Assembly: GCA_030637455.1 (NCBI GenBank) | Contig: DAOWGL010000043.1 | Coordinates: forward strand, 1 to 11,288 | Length of the DNA stretch: 11,288 nt | Reading direction: 5' to 3' | Source: Candidatus Nitrosopumilus sp. | GTDB taxonomy: Archaea; Thermoproteota; Nitrososphaeria; Nitrososphaerales; Nitrosopumilaceae | Shown: one piece after another, positions 6,540-11,288 of the stretch | How positions within the stretch are numbered: position 1 is the first letter of the stretch | Layout of the letters: each line of letters starts with the position of its first letter | Program-made: the position numbers and the translations under genes | The notes under the pieces: model-generated | The model's database searches: none | The model's input: the letters and a program-made list of their open reading frames with translations, nothing else | Told to the model about the DNA's origin: nothing

Positions 6540-7655
6540 TTGAATCTCAAAGTTATCGTTCCAATTATGATTGCAGGTGTGGCATTAACTGCTTTGTCTA
6601 TTTTGTATGGTGGTGAATCTGTTCCTCAAACCACTTTTACTGGTGAATCTAATATGCCCTCAGAACTTACAATGATGGAGACTGATGGTGTAAAACATCT
6701 GATTCCACTTGATAGAATAAAAGGTGGCGGCCCTCCAAAGGATGGGATCCCATCCATTGACAATCCAGTATTTGCAGATGTGCAAAGTTCCCAGTTCATG
6801 TCTGATTCTGACACTGTAATCGGGTTGGAAATTAATGGTGAAGCAAAAGCATATCCTATTTTCATTTTAGTTTGGCATGAAATTGTTAATGACAAAGTGG
6901 GTGACACTCCTGTTTCAGTCACTTATTGTCCTCTATGTTATACAAATCAAGTCTTTGAGCGAATCATTGATGGACAAGAAGTAGAATTTGGAACTTCTGG
7001 AAAATTATACAACAGTAATTTGTTGATGTATGATAGATACACTGAATCCTATTGGAGTCAGGCCCTTGGAATTGCAGTAAAAGGTGAATTAACTGGATAT
7101 GAATTAAATTTAATTCCATTTGATGTGATAACTTGGGGTGATTGGAAGAAACTTCATCCTGATACTTTGGTGTTAACTACTGACACTGGTTACATCCGCT
7201 CATATGCTACTGATCCTTATGGAAACTATTACACTGAACCACGAATAATGTTTCCAGTAGAATATAGTGATGATAGACTATTTCCAAAAGAAATAATCAT
7301 CGGATTTAATCAAGATGATATTTACAAAGCTTACAAACAAAATGATATTGAATCTGAAATTTTAATTAATGATTCTATTGGTGATACTCCTGTAATGTTA
7401 GTATCATTGTTTTCTGAAAACTCTCGTGCATTTGAGAGAACCGTAAATGGTAATACATTAGACTTTGTGTATAACGACGGAAAAATTCTAGATGTGCAAA
7501 CAAATTCTGAGTGGAACTATGATGGATTATCTATATCTGGTGAGAATAATGGAATCCAGTTAGAACGAATGCCAATTGAACCTGGATTTTGGTTTGAATG
7601 GGTAGCATTTCATCCTCAAACTCTAGTTTATGAGGTGTATGATGAAGCCCGTTAG
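6540..7655 (+). CDS. DUF3179 domain protein, membrane-anchored
   Basis: This is a 371-residue protein of the DUF3179 family, found in archaea and bacteria, with no established biochemical role. Residues 1-23 form a signal or anchor (MNLKVIVPIMIAGVALTALS), so the domain should lie outside the membrane. The family signature is well preserved: AYPIFILVWHEIVND (104-118), the Cys pair CPLC (130-133) in VTYCPLCYTNQVFER, FGTSGKLYNSNLLMYDR (150-166), SYWSQALGIAVKGEL (170-184), WKKLHPDTLVLTTDTGY (202-218) and a closing WFEWVAFHP segment. The Cys pair with nearby His residues could bind metal or undergo thiol chemistry; this is inference. The start is TTG, backed by a TATA-like box 26 bp upstream. Met10 would cut into the hydrophobic segment. 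Its stop codon lies inside the next gene, so the two are translationally coupled. Confidence 0.9.
   Translation: MNLKVIVPIMIAGVALTALSILYGGESVPQTTFTGESNMPSELTMMETDGVKHLIPLDRIKGGGPPKDGIPSIDNPVFADVQSSQFMSDSDTVIGLEINGEAKAYPIFILVWHEIVNDKVGDTPVSVTYCPLCYTNQVFERIIDGQEVEFGTSGKLYNSNLLMYDRYTESYWSQALGIAVKGELTGYELNLIPFDVITWGDWKKLHPDTLVLTTDTGYIRSYATDPYGNYYTEPRIMFPVEYSDDRLFPKEIIIGFNQDDIYKAYKQNDIESEILINDSIGDTPVMLVSLFSENSRAFERTVNGNTLDFVYNDGKILDVQTNSEWNYDGLSISGENNGIQLERMPIEPGFWFEWVAFHPQTLVYEVYDEAR
7632..7637 (+). promoter_or_regulatory. Ribosome binding site for the downstream membrane protein
   Basis: GAGGTG lies inside the last codons of the DUF3179 gene. It is 4 nt before the ATG at 7642, only 1 nt before the ATG at 7639, and overlaps the first possible ATG at 7630. 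It therefore favours 7642. Confidence 0.55.
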
Positions 7656-8121
7656 AAAGGCAACACTTGTTGGTATAATCACAGTTGCAGTGTATCTTTC
7701 TGTAGTTGTAATTACGACTCCTGCATTGGAGCCTCTAGATGCAATTAGTGCTGCATTTCAACTAAACGCCATAGTGATAATTGGAATGGGAATTGGAATT
7801 GGATTGCAAGTGTTTCTTTCAGAGAAAAGTAAGACTTTGGGCTGTAAACTCGATGTAAAGAAAAAAGCATTTGGTGGAAACGCTGGAAGTACTACTGCTA
7901 CCTCTTTTTTCTCATTTTTTTCTTTGGTCCCTCTTGGTTGTTGTGGTTGGTGGCTCTATGCCTTGTCTTTACTTCCTGGTATTGTAGGAACTGGGGTGTC
8001 TGCTGTTTTGATAGAATACAGTCAAGTTTTAGCTTATTTAGGACTGGTAATCATTTTTGGATTTGCAGGATTGACTGCTTACAAATTAAAACAAGAACAA
8101 AAATTACAAAAAATTGGTTGA
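7642..8121 (+). CDS. Small multi-spanning membrane protein with Cys-Cys motif
   Basis: From the ATG at 7642 this is a 159-residue membrane protein. Possible in-frame starts at 7630 and 7639 are less well placed for the ribosome binding site. Four hydrophobic segments are visible: KATLVGIITVAVYLSVVVI, AIVIIGMGIGIGLQVFL, FFSFFSLVPLGCCGWWLYAL leading into LPGIVGTGVSAVLI, and VLAYLGLVIIFGFAGLTAY. A soluble loop with a single Cys (TLGCKLDVKKK) lies between the second and third. The membrane-embedded GCCGWW followed by a Gly-rich helix loosely recalls MerT-type mercury transporters. The similarity is too weak for an assignment, and no merA or merR is nearby. It overlaps the DUF3179 gene by 14 bp, implying a shared operon and perhaps a shared complex or process. 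Confidence 0.85.
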   Translation: MKPVRKATLVGIITVAVYLSVVVITTPALEPLDAISAAFQLNAIVIIGMGIGIGLQVFLSEKSKTLGCKLDVKKKAFGGNAGSTTATSFFSFFSLVPLGCCGWWLYALSLLPGIVGTGVSAVLIEYSQVLAYLGLVIIFGFAGLTAYKLKQEQKLQKIG

Positions 8122-8130
8122 TTTATTTTT
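8122..8130 (+). terminator. Oligo-T terminator after the DUF3179 operon
   Basis: TTTATTTTT follows the stop codon of the membrane protein immediately. This is the expected form of an archaeal terminator. Confidence 0.45.
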
Positions 8131-8187
8131 CATCTGGGATATTTGTAATGGATTGAATTCTATGAATACATGGAAATCTTCTTAACC

Positions 8188-8349
8188 TTAAATTTTTTTA
8201 TCTGTATTTTTTCTTTTTCTTATAATTTTCTTAATCTGCCTGTACCCTAATACTGGTAGTATACAATAAACACAACCTATCTTTGAAATTGAACAACAGC
8301 ATAGGCATTCACATTTGCCTTTTTCATGATTACATTCTGGGCAATTCAT
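8188..8349 (-). CDS. Cysteine-rich mini-protein, 53 residues
   Basis: This is a tiny protein beginning MNCPECNHEKGKCECLCCCS, with nine cysteines in its first 29 residues: positions 3, 6, 13, 15, 17, 18, 19, 26 and 29. The pattern is CPxC-x6-CxCxCCC-x6-CxxC, followed by a short hydrophobic ILPVLGY and a strongly basic tail (RQIKKIIRKRK). The pattern suggests binding of one or more zinc, copper or other soft metal ions. The basic tail suggests contact with nucleic acid or membrane. I know of no named family. The ATG at 8349 is preceded by AGGAG with 8-nt spacing and overlaps the end of the upstream zinc-ribbon gene by 20 bp in another frame. The frame stays open upstream to 8502, but that part is antisense-free overlap with the neighbour and is not needed. 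Confidence 0.7.
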   Translation of the reverse strand: MNCPECNHEKGKCECLCCCSISKIGCVYCILPVLGYRQIKKIIRKRKNTDKKI

Positions 8350-8527
8350 ATTTTTTACTCCTAGCTTTAGTTCTAAGTCTTGTTTTACAACATGGACATG
8401 TATTTTCTTCAGTAAATAAAAACAATGCACACAGTGAACACCATTTCTGTCCAATTTTATATCGTAAATTATTTGTAAACGAAATTGATTTTTGACGTTC
8501 ACATAACCCTTTACACACCTGTGCCAT
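8330..8527 (-). CDS. Small zinc-ribbon-like protein, 65 residues
   Basis: This is a small basic protein with seven cysteines. An N-terminal VCKGLCE pair is followed by KWCSLCALFLFTEENTCPCCKTRLRTKARSKK, that is CxxC-x10-CPCC, a treble-clef or zinc-ribbon arrangement. The basic RTKARSKK after the last Cys pair suggests nucleic-acid binding. It may be an archaeal DNA- or RNA-binding protein, but the function is unknown. The ATG at 8527 is chosen because a TATA-like CTTAAATAG lies 26 bp upstream; an ATG two codons earlier at 8533 is possible. Its last 20 bp overlap the start of the Cys-rich mini-protein in a different frame, so the two are probably cotranscribed and translationally coupled. Confidence 0.75.
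   Translation of the reverse strand: MAQVCKGLCERQKSISFTNNLRYKIGQKWCSLCALFLFTEENTCPCCKTRLRTKARSKKYELPRM
8358..8362 (-). promoter_or_regulatory. Shine-Dalgarno site for the Cys-rich mini-protein
   Basis: AGGAG on the minus strand lies 8 nt before the ATG at 8349 and inside the coding region of the upstream gene. It decides the start of the short downstream gene. Confidence 0.6.
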
Positions 8528-8548
8528 GAACATGTCAGTGCAAAAATC

Positions 8549-8557
8549 TATTTAAGA
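8549..8557 (-). promoter_or_regulatory. TATA-like box for the zinc-ribbon gene pair
   Basis: Minus-strand CTTAAATAG is centred 26 bp upstream of the ATG at 8527 and about 20 bp upstream of the ATG at 8533, favouring the former as a leaderless start. Confidence 0.5.
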
Positions 8558-8572
8558 AAATTTCCAAATTGA

Positions 8573-9028
8573 TTATTCTGAAAACTCTACAATTGCATCT
8601 ATTTCAGTCATGGAATTTAATGGCAAACAAGCTACTCCCATTGCAATTCTGGAATGTTTTCCTTTCTCACCAAAGATTTCAAAAAACAAATCAGAAGCTG
8701 CATTGATTACTTTTGGATGTTGATAAAATTCTACATCAGAATTTACAAATCCGGATAATCTAACTATTCTAGTTACTCTATCTAGATTCCCTAACTCTCT
8801 TTTCATTTGAGCAAGAAGGTTAATTGCACACATTCTTGCTGATTTTTGAGCCATCTCTAAGTTGTCATCTGTGACTTTACCTGTAAAGAGCACTTTGCCA
8901 TCTTCCATTGGTATTTGTCCTGAAATGAATAACAGATTACCTGTTTTTACTGCAGGAACATATGATCCTGCAGGTGTGGGTGGATTTGGAAGTTTAACTC
9001 CGATGGATTCAAGTTTTTCTTCAATCAT
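8573..9028 (-). CDS. RidA/YjgF superfamily protein (UK114-like subgroup 1)
   Basis: This is a 151-residue member of the YjgF/YER057c/UK114 superfamily, whose best-known member RidA hydrolyses reactive enamine and imine intermediates from pyridoxal-phosphate enzymes. The sequence matches the longer subgroup with an N-terminal extension: MIEEKLESIGVKLPNPPTPAGSYVPAV, then LLFISGQIP (32-40), FTGKV, ARMCAINLLAQMKRELGNLDRV (64-85), SGFVNS, INAASDLFFEIFGEKGKHSR (109-127), and the closing SRIAMGVACLPLNSMTEIDAIVEF. Arg127 sits at the position of the catalytic Arg of RidA. The SYS motif Tyr near the N-terminus of classical RidA is replaced, so the substrate may differ. The gene is monocistronic. A TATA-like CTAAATA sits about 30 bp upstream of the ATG at 9028. 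It is cytoplasmic. Confidence 0.92.
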   Translation of the reverse strand: MIEEKLESIGVKLPNPPTPAGSYVPAVKTGNLLFISGQIPMEDGKVLFTGKVTDDNLEMAQKSARMCAINLLAQMKRELGNLDRVTRIVRLSGFVNSDVEFYQHPKVINAASDLFFEIFGEKGKHSRIAMGVACLPLNSMTEIDAIVEFSE

Positions 9029-9111
9029 AATTATGATGCTTGATTTTGGTCTGATTTTAGTATTTAGAATTTATTTCATCGGTTTTTTTGATTCAAAATG
9101 ATTCGAAGATA

Positions 9112-9120
9112 TTGTATATG
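9112..9120 (+). promoter_or_regulatory. TATA-like box upstream of the hairpin RNA candidate
   Basis: TTGTATATG has its TATA core at 9115-9118 and follows a purine-rich CGAAGA that could act as a BRE. The spacing predicts transcription starting at about 9141-9143, exactly where the hairpin begins. No protein-coding gene starts downstream on this strand until 9965. Confidence 0.45.
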
Positions 9121-9140
9121 TGAAAAATTTACGATTAATT

Positions 9141-9214
9141 GTCACTAGAGGCGTTTTATGATGAGGATCTAGTAAATGTCTCTGGTGACGTTTGAAAATT
9201 TATTTTAGATTTTT
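9141..9214 (+). ncRNA. Candidate structured small RNA with 16-bp hairpin
   Basis: Bases 9141-9156 pair with 9174-9189 as an uninterrupted 16-bp helix (13 Watson-Crick and 3 G-U pairs), closing a 17-nt loop at 9157-9173. Inside the loop GAU (9160-9162) could pair with AUC (9167-9169). On the plus strand the three non-Watson-Crick pairs are all G-U wobbles; on the minus strand all three become A-C mismatches, so the fold favours plus-strand RNA. A TATA-like box lies 26 bp upstream of 9141, and a T-rich tract at 9199-9214 could end the transcript. The 3' end would overlap the end of the convergent winged-helix gene, allowing antisense contact. Alternatives are a protein-binding DNA inverted repeat or a 3' UTR element of the opposite gene. 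The loop has an AUGAUGA, but no CUGA box was found, so it is not a standard C/D RNA. The 3' end is a guess. Confidence 0.4.
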
Positions 9215-9810
9215 AGATATCCTGCTTTTGGAATTTTGCCTGTAAAGTCCCGTTGTAATACTATTCTTTCTTGAGTTTTTCTGCCTTCAAGTAATTTAAG
9301 ATTTATTTCCTCCATGAATTCATTAATTTGCTTAAAACATTTTGTTAATTCTTTTTTCAATCCAGAATCTTCACTGTTTTCTTTAGTCCATAGAATTGAT
9401 GATGCTAATTCAAACATACCTGTCATGTTGACCAGTAATGATTCATATTCTATTTTTGTATATTTGCTAAATTTGTATGCACTGAGATCTTTTGAAATGT
9501 CTAAAAATATTTTTTTATCCTTTAAATTTTTAATTGCAGAATTTATTTTAGATTCATATGTAAAAATATTGTTATTTACAAAACCAATGTGCTCTTCAAG
9601 TGAATAATGATAATATTTTACATAATATGCATTATCTTTGTAACCATGTTTTTTAATGTGACCTAATACTTCCATTTTTTTTAAAATCTCTTTAAGCTTA
9701 CTTTTTTTGAATCTTTTTTTATTATTTAGGCAAGTTTGCCATAAATCTCCAACATAATTATTTTTATCATTCATGCATTCTAAAATATATTCAATTGAAA
9801 TGGTTTGCAT
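9205..9810 (-). CDS. Probable winged-helix protein, 201 residues
   Basis: I do not recognise a named family. The N-terminal part (residues about 1-68) reads like a winged-helix domain: helix SIEYILECMND, helix VGDLWQTCLNNK, recognition-like helix SKLKEILKKMEVLGHIKKHG, then a wing AYYVKYYHYSL. The C-terminal part (about 75-185) is helical and charged (INSAIKNLKDKKIF, YESLLVNMTGMFELASSILW, LKKELTKCFKQINEFMEEINLKLL), suggesting dimerisation or a sensor region. It ends in QRDFTGKIPKAGYLKI. No membrane segment is present. The gene stands alone. The ATG at 9810 has an AATAAATAA box 26 bp upstream, predicting a leaderless mRNA. A role as a transcription regulator is inference. Codon use is very AT-rich, as in its neighbours. 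Confidence 0.75.
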   Translation of the reverse strand: MQTISIEYILECMNDKNNYVGDLWQTCLNNKKRFKKSKLKEILKKMEVLGHIKKHGYKDNAYYVKYYHYSLEEHIGFVNNNIFTYESKINSAIKNLKDKKIFLDISKDLSAYKFSKYTKIEYESLLVNMTGMFELASSILWTKENSEDSGLKKELTKCFKQINEFMEEINLKLLEGRKTQERIVLQRDFTGKIPKAGYLKI

Positions 9811-9964
9811 GGTCTATCTCTTTATTGGAATTATTTATTGGTGCTGACTGAAATTTTGTGTCTCATAAAGCCTATTGATTACAACATGGTATGAAAACTA
9901 AGCATTTTGTACATCTTTCTTACCTACTATTGTAATGAATGTTAGTTTCTAATTCATAATTGTA
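9811..9964. other. Divergent intergenic region
   Basis: This stretch of 154 bp separates the winged-helix gene (-) from the micro-gene pair (+). It holds the winged-helix TATA box and an 8-bp inverted repeat arm TACAACAT (9880-9887), whose partner ATGTTGTA (9965-9972) overlaps the first micro-gene start. TTGTAATG occurs at 9930 and again at 9960. No tRNA or clear plus-strand TATA box was found. Confidence 0.35.
9831..9839 (-). promoter_or_regulatory. TATA-like box for the winged-helix gene
   Basis: Minus-strand AATAAATAA is centred about 26 bp upstream of the ATG at 9810. Confidence 0.5.
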
Positions 9965-10072
9965 ATGTTGTATCATGATGAAGAATTAGATGAGGAAGAA
10001 TTGAACAAATGCTTTGCAAAATTTGATTCTAAGACTATTGAACTAATTCTGCAAGAATACAAAGATGATTGA
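9965..10072 (+). CDS. Acidic micro-protein, 35 residues
   Basis: This is a 35-codon ORF starting with ATG. The product (MLYHDEELDEEELNKCFAKF, then DSKTIELILQEYKDD) is very acidic and probably two helices. No family is known to me. No clear TATA box or ribosome binding site precedes it, which keeps confidence modest. The support is that its end overlaps, by 8 bp, the ATG of a second small ORF on the same strand, an arrangement typical of translationally coupled genes. The pair fills otherwise empty space between two convergently placed genes. It could be a regulator or antitoxin-like peptide, but nothing in the sequence proves this. Confidence 0.45.
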   Translation: MLYHDEELDEEELNKCFAKFDSKTIELILQEYKDD

Positions 10073-10223
10073 TAGTGAAAAATTAGCAAATACTGTATCT
10101 GCATTTATTGAGAAAAACCTGCTAGGGAATGCTCCTTTTCAAAGCACTTCAGAATTTATTTCTTATATTGCCTATAAAGAATCTCAGAAAAAATCCAATA
10201 CTAATTCAAAACTATCTGAATAG
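10065..10223 (+). CDS. Small protein, 52 residues, RHH-like SEFISYI segment
   Basis: This is a 52-codon ORF overlapping the preceding micro-gene by 8 bp (start ATG at 10065, upstream stop at 10072). The product reads MIDSEKLANTVSAFIEKNLL, then GNAPFQSTSEFISYIAYKES and a Lys/Asn/Ser-rich tail. The stretch FQSTSEFISYIAYKE resembles the second part of a ribbon-helix-helix fold (the usual F-x-S-x-S-E-F-I helix), but the preceding beta strand is not obvious. It is preceded by FIEKN, so it may be a small dimeric DNA-binding or adaptor protein. A strong T run directly follows the stop. The function is unknown. Confidence 0.5.
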   Translation: MIDSEKLANTVSAFIEKNLLGNAPFQSTSEFISYIAYKESQKKSNTNSKLSE

Positions 10224-10238
10224 TTTTTTCTAATTTTT
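10224..10238 (+). terminator. Oligo-T terminator after the micro-gene pair
   Basis: TTTTTTCTAATTTTT begins right after the stop codon of the 52-residue ORF. It supports transcription through that ORF on the plus strand. Confidence 0.5.
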
Positions 10239-11288
10239 AGTTATTTTGATATGGACTTTTTCGCCTTTGTTTGAATTATTTTGATATACTGTTCTTGTTT
10301 TGTACCCTTGTTTTTGAAGACATCCGTCTAAAATTGACACCCATGGTAATGAATGCCCGCTGTTTAATTTTGATTCAATTGTGATATTTTTGGTATTTGC
10401 CTCAAAATTAACATGACCTGAACATGTGATTTGCATTATTGCATCTATAATTTCAATCACATCGTCTAGTGTTTTTGATTTTAAAGAAACTCCGTTCTTC
10501 TCCAAAAGTTTGAACATGTCTGCTTCAGGTTTTTTAGATACCATTGTAGAATTTAGTAAATATGGTAAACCTGCTTCATTAACAATTTTAATAATTTTGT
10601 AAATCTCTTGTGCTTCTATTTTTGTCATGTCCCCCAATGCTTTAGTCTTAATTGCATTTTTCCAAATATTTGAAAATACTTTTTCTTGATTTAGTCCTAA
10701 AATGTCTGTGGATGAAAAGATTGCTCCTTTACCGTTACTGTTATCTATCAATAGCAATTCTGTTTCATCAAAAATGAAGCAGTTTTGTGTAATGTCTGAT
10801 GCTCTAATTTCAACTCCGTCTGGGATTACTCTGAATGATTCAGAGCAAATTTGAGATGGTGCTACTAGAACTTTAACATCTAGATTTCTACGTAATACTG
10901 ATAATAATTGTTCTTTACACTCATCTAGTAATCCAAAACCCCACTGGTCTGTCATTATTTTAATTGATGATTTTGAACCTTCAATCATGATTTGTAATTG
11001 TGCTAAAACATTATTTGCGCTAAGATGAAAATATCTTTTTTCCTCTGATCCTCTTGATTTTCTACTTTCCTCACTTGCTTTCTTCAAATTTGAAACTAGT
11101 GTATTCATTGCATTTACCTTGTTGATTTGTTCATGAATTATTCCATCAAATGCATCTTCTGGTGCAATTGCCGTACACATTATTGGCTTACTTTTTGAAA
11201 TTATCACTAGTTTTTTATTTTCTAATTTTAATAAAGTTGGGTAAACTTTTGTTCTTGGAATTTCTGAATAATATGCTAGTTCACTTGC
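10230..11288 (-). CDS. TrmB-family transcriptional regulator, 5' end outside window
   Basis: The frame stays open to the right edge, so the 5' end is missing; 352 residues are visible (numbered from the edge). Residues 1-47 are the end of a TrmB-type winged helix: ASELAYYSEIPRTKVYPTLLKLENKKLV, then a wing and the APEDAFDGII element. TrmB proteins sense sugars or other ligands and bind promoter DNA. Residues about 48-80 form a coiled-coil linker. Residues about 87-217 look like the phospholipase D-like effector domain seen in many TrmB relatives (SSIKIMTDQWGFGLLDE, VKVLVAPS, CFIFDETELLLID, FSNIWKNAIKT) without HKD catalytic motifs. Residues about 228-352 are an additional domain I cannot name (LPYLLNSTMVSKK..., ITCSGHVNFEA..., SLPWVSILDGCLQKQGYKTRTVY). 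A GTG at 11207 is only an internal codon, since the HTH lies upstream of it. It converges with the micro-gene pair. Confidence 0.85.
   Translation of the reverse strand, partial: ASELAYYSEIPRTKVYPTLLKLENKKLVIISKSKPIMCTAIAPEDAFDGIIHEQINKVNAMNTLVSNLKKASEESRKSRGSEEKRYFHLSANNVLAQLQIMIEGSKSSIKIMTDQWGFGLLDECKEQLLSVLRRNLDVKVLVAPSQICSESFRVIPDGVEIRASDITQNCFIFDETELLLIDNSNGKGAIFSSTDILGLNQEKVFSNIWKNAIKTKALGDMTKIEAQEIYKIIKIVNEAGLPYLLNSTMVSKKPEADMFKLLEKNGVSLKSKTLDDVIEIIDAIMQITCSGHVNFEANTKNITIESKLNSGHSLPWVSILDGCLQKQGYKTRTVYQNNSNKGEKVHIKITKN

Noticed and set aside
6626..6922. Minus-strand 98-codon ORF
   Set aside because: It is antisense to the well-conserved DUF3179 domain.
7642..8121. Assignment as a MerT mercury transporter
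   Set aside because: Only the membrane Cys pair is similar; there is no merA, merP or merR nearby, and the loop cysteines differ.
7938..8156. Plus-strand 72-codon ORF in another frame
   Set aside because: It is a shadow of the Cys-Cys membrane protein, which has clear membrane segments and a ribosome binding site.
8283..8495. Plus-strand 70-codon ORF
   Set aside because: It is antisense to the two Cys-rich genes and has no features of its own.
8350..8502. Upstream 51 codons of the Cys-rich frame, giving a 104-residue protein
   Set aside because: They overlap the zinc-ribbon coding region on the same strand. A Shine-Dalgarno site and ATG at 8349 define the shorter gene.
8862..9101. Plus-strand 79-codon ORF
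   Set aside because: It is antisense to the conserved RidA-like protein.
9098..9148. 16-codon ATG ORF on the plus strand
   Set aside because: It is too short, has no ribosome binding site, and contains the proposed TATA box of the hairpin RNA.
9141..9214. C/D box guide RNA, prompted by AUGAUGA at 9158
   Set aside because: No CUGA D or D' box lies at suitable spacing, and the AUGAUGA is in a hairpin loop rather than next to a terminal stem and D box.
9314..9607. Plus-strand 97-codon ORF
   Set aside because: It is antisense to the winged-helix gene, with no motif or start signal.

Overview
This AT-rich window looks like ordinary chromosome of a marine ammonia-oxidising archaeon close to Nitrosopumilus (Nitrososphaerota/Thaumarchaeota). 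The evidence is a membrane-anchored blue-copper (plastocyanin-like) protein, a thaumarchaeal-looking citrate synthase, a TrmB-type regulator, and many very small proteins. TATA-like boxes sit about 26 bp before start codons, which implies leaderless transcripts, and Shine-Dalgarno-like motifs appear mainly before genes inside operons. The lineage is inferred from protein character and base composition, not from a marker gene.

Layout, left to right. (1) 1-1416 +: the body and 3' end of uvrC, open at the left edge. (2) 1438-2343 -: a secreted or anchored cupredoxin, convergent with uvrC. (3) 2344-3340: a doubtful small ORF, a 136-residue hypothetical protein (-) and a 68-residue small protein (+); the last two diverge from one apparently shared TATA element. 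(4) 3343-4506 -: citrate synthase. (5) 4600-6026 +: a small protein that resembles the 68-residue one, then a DHH/DHHA1 phosphoesterase with a lysine-rich N-terminal tail built from 27-bp tandem repeats. (6) 6027-6449 - and 6540-8121 +: a DoxX-like membrane protein diverging from a DUF3179 protein that is coupled by overlap to a small multi-spanning membrane protein with a Cys-Cys motif. (7) 8188-8527 -: two overlapping cysteine-rich mini-proteins. (8) 8573-9028 -: a RidA-superfamily protein. (9) 9029-9204: an intergenic stretch that can encode a 16-bp RNA hairpin with a well-placed TATA box. (10) 9205-9810 -: a probable winged-helix protein. (11) 9965-10223 +: two overlapping micro-genes. (12) 10230-11288 -: a TrmB-family regulator with an extra C-terminal domain, open at the right edge.

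The genes do not form one pathway. They are single genes or pairs, mostly convergent or divergent, with very short spacers. The envelope and redox theme (cupredoxin, DoxX, DUF3179, Cys-Cys membrane protein) fits an organism whose respiration is copper-based, but no joint function can be shown from sequence.

No mobile element, CRISPR array, tRNA or rRNA was seen. The most promising undescribed items are the hairpin RNA candidate at 9141-9214, the overlapping Cys-rich mini-proteins at 8188-8527, the micro-gene pair at 9965-10223, and the small-domain family represented twice around the citrate synthase gene.
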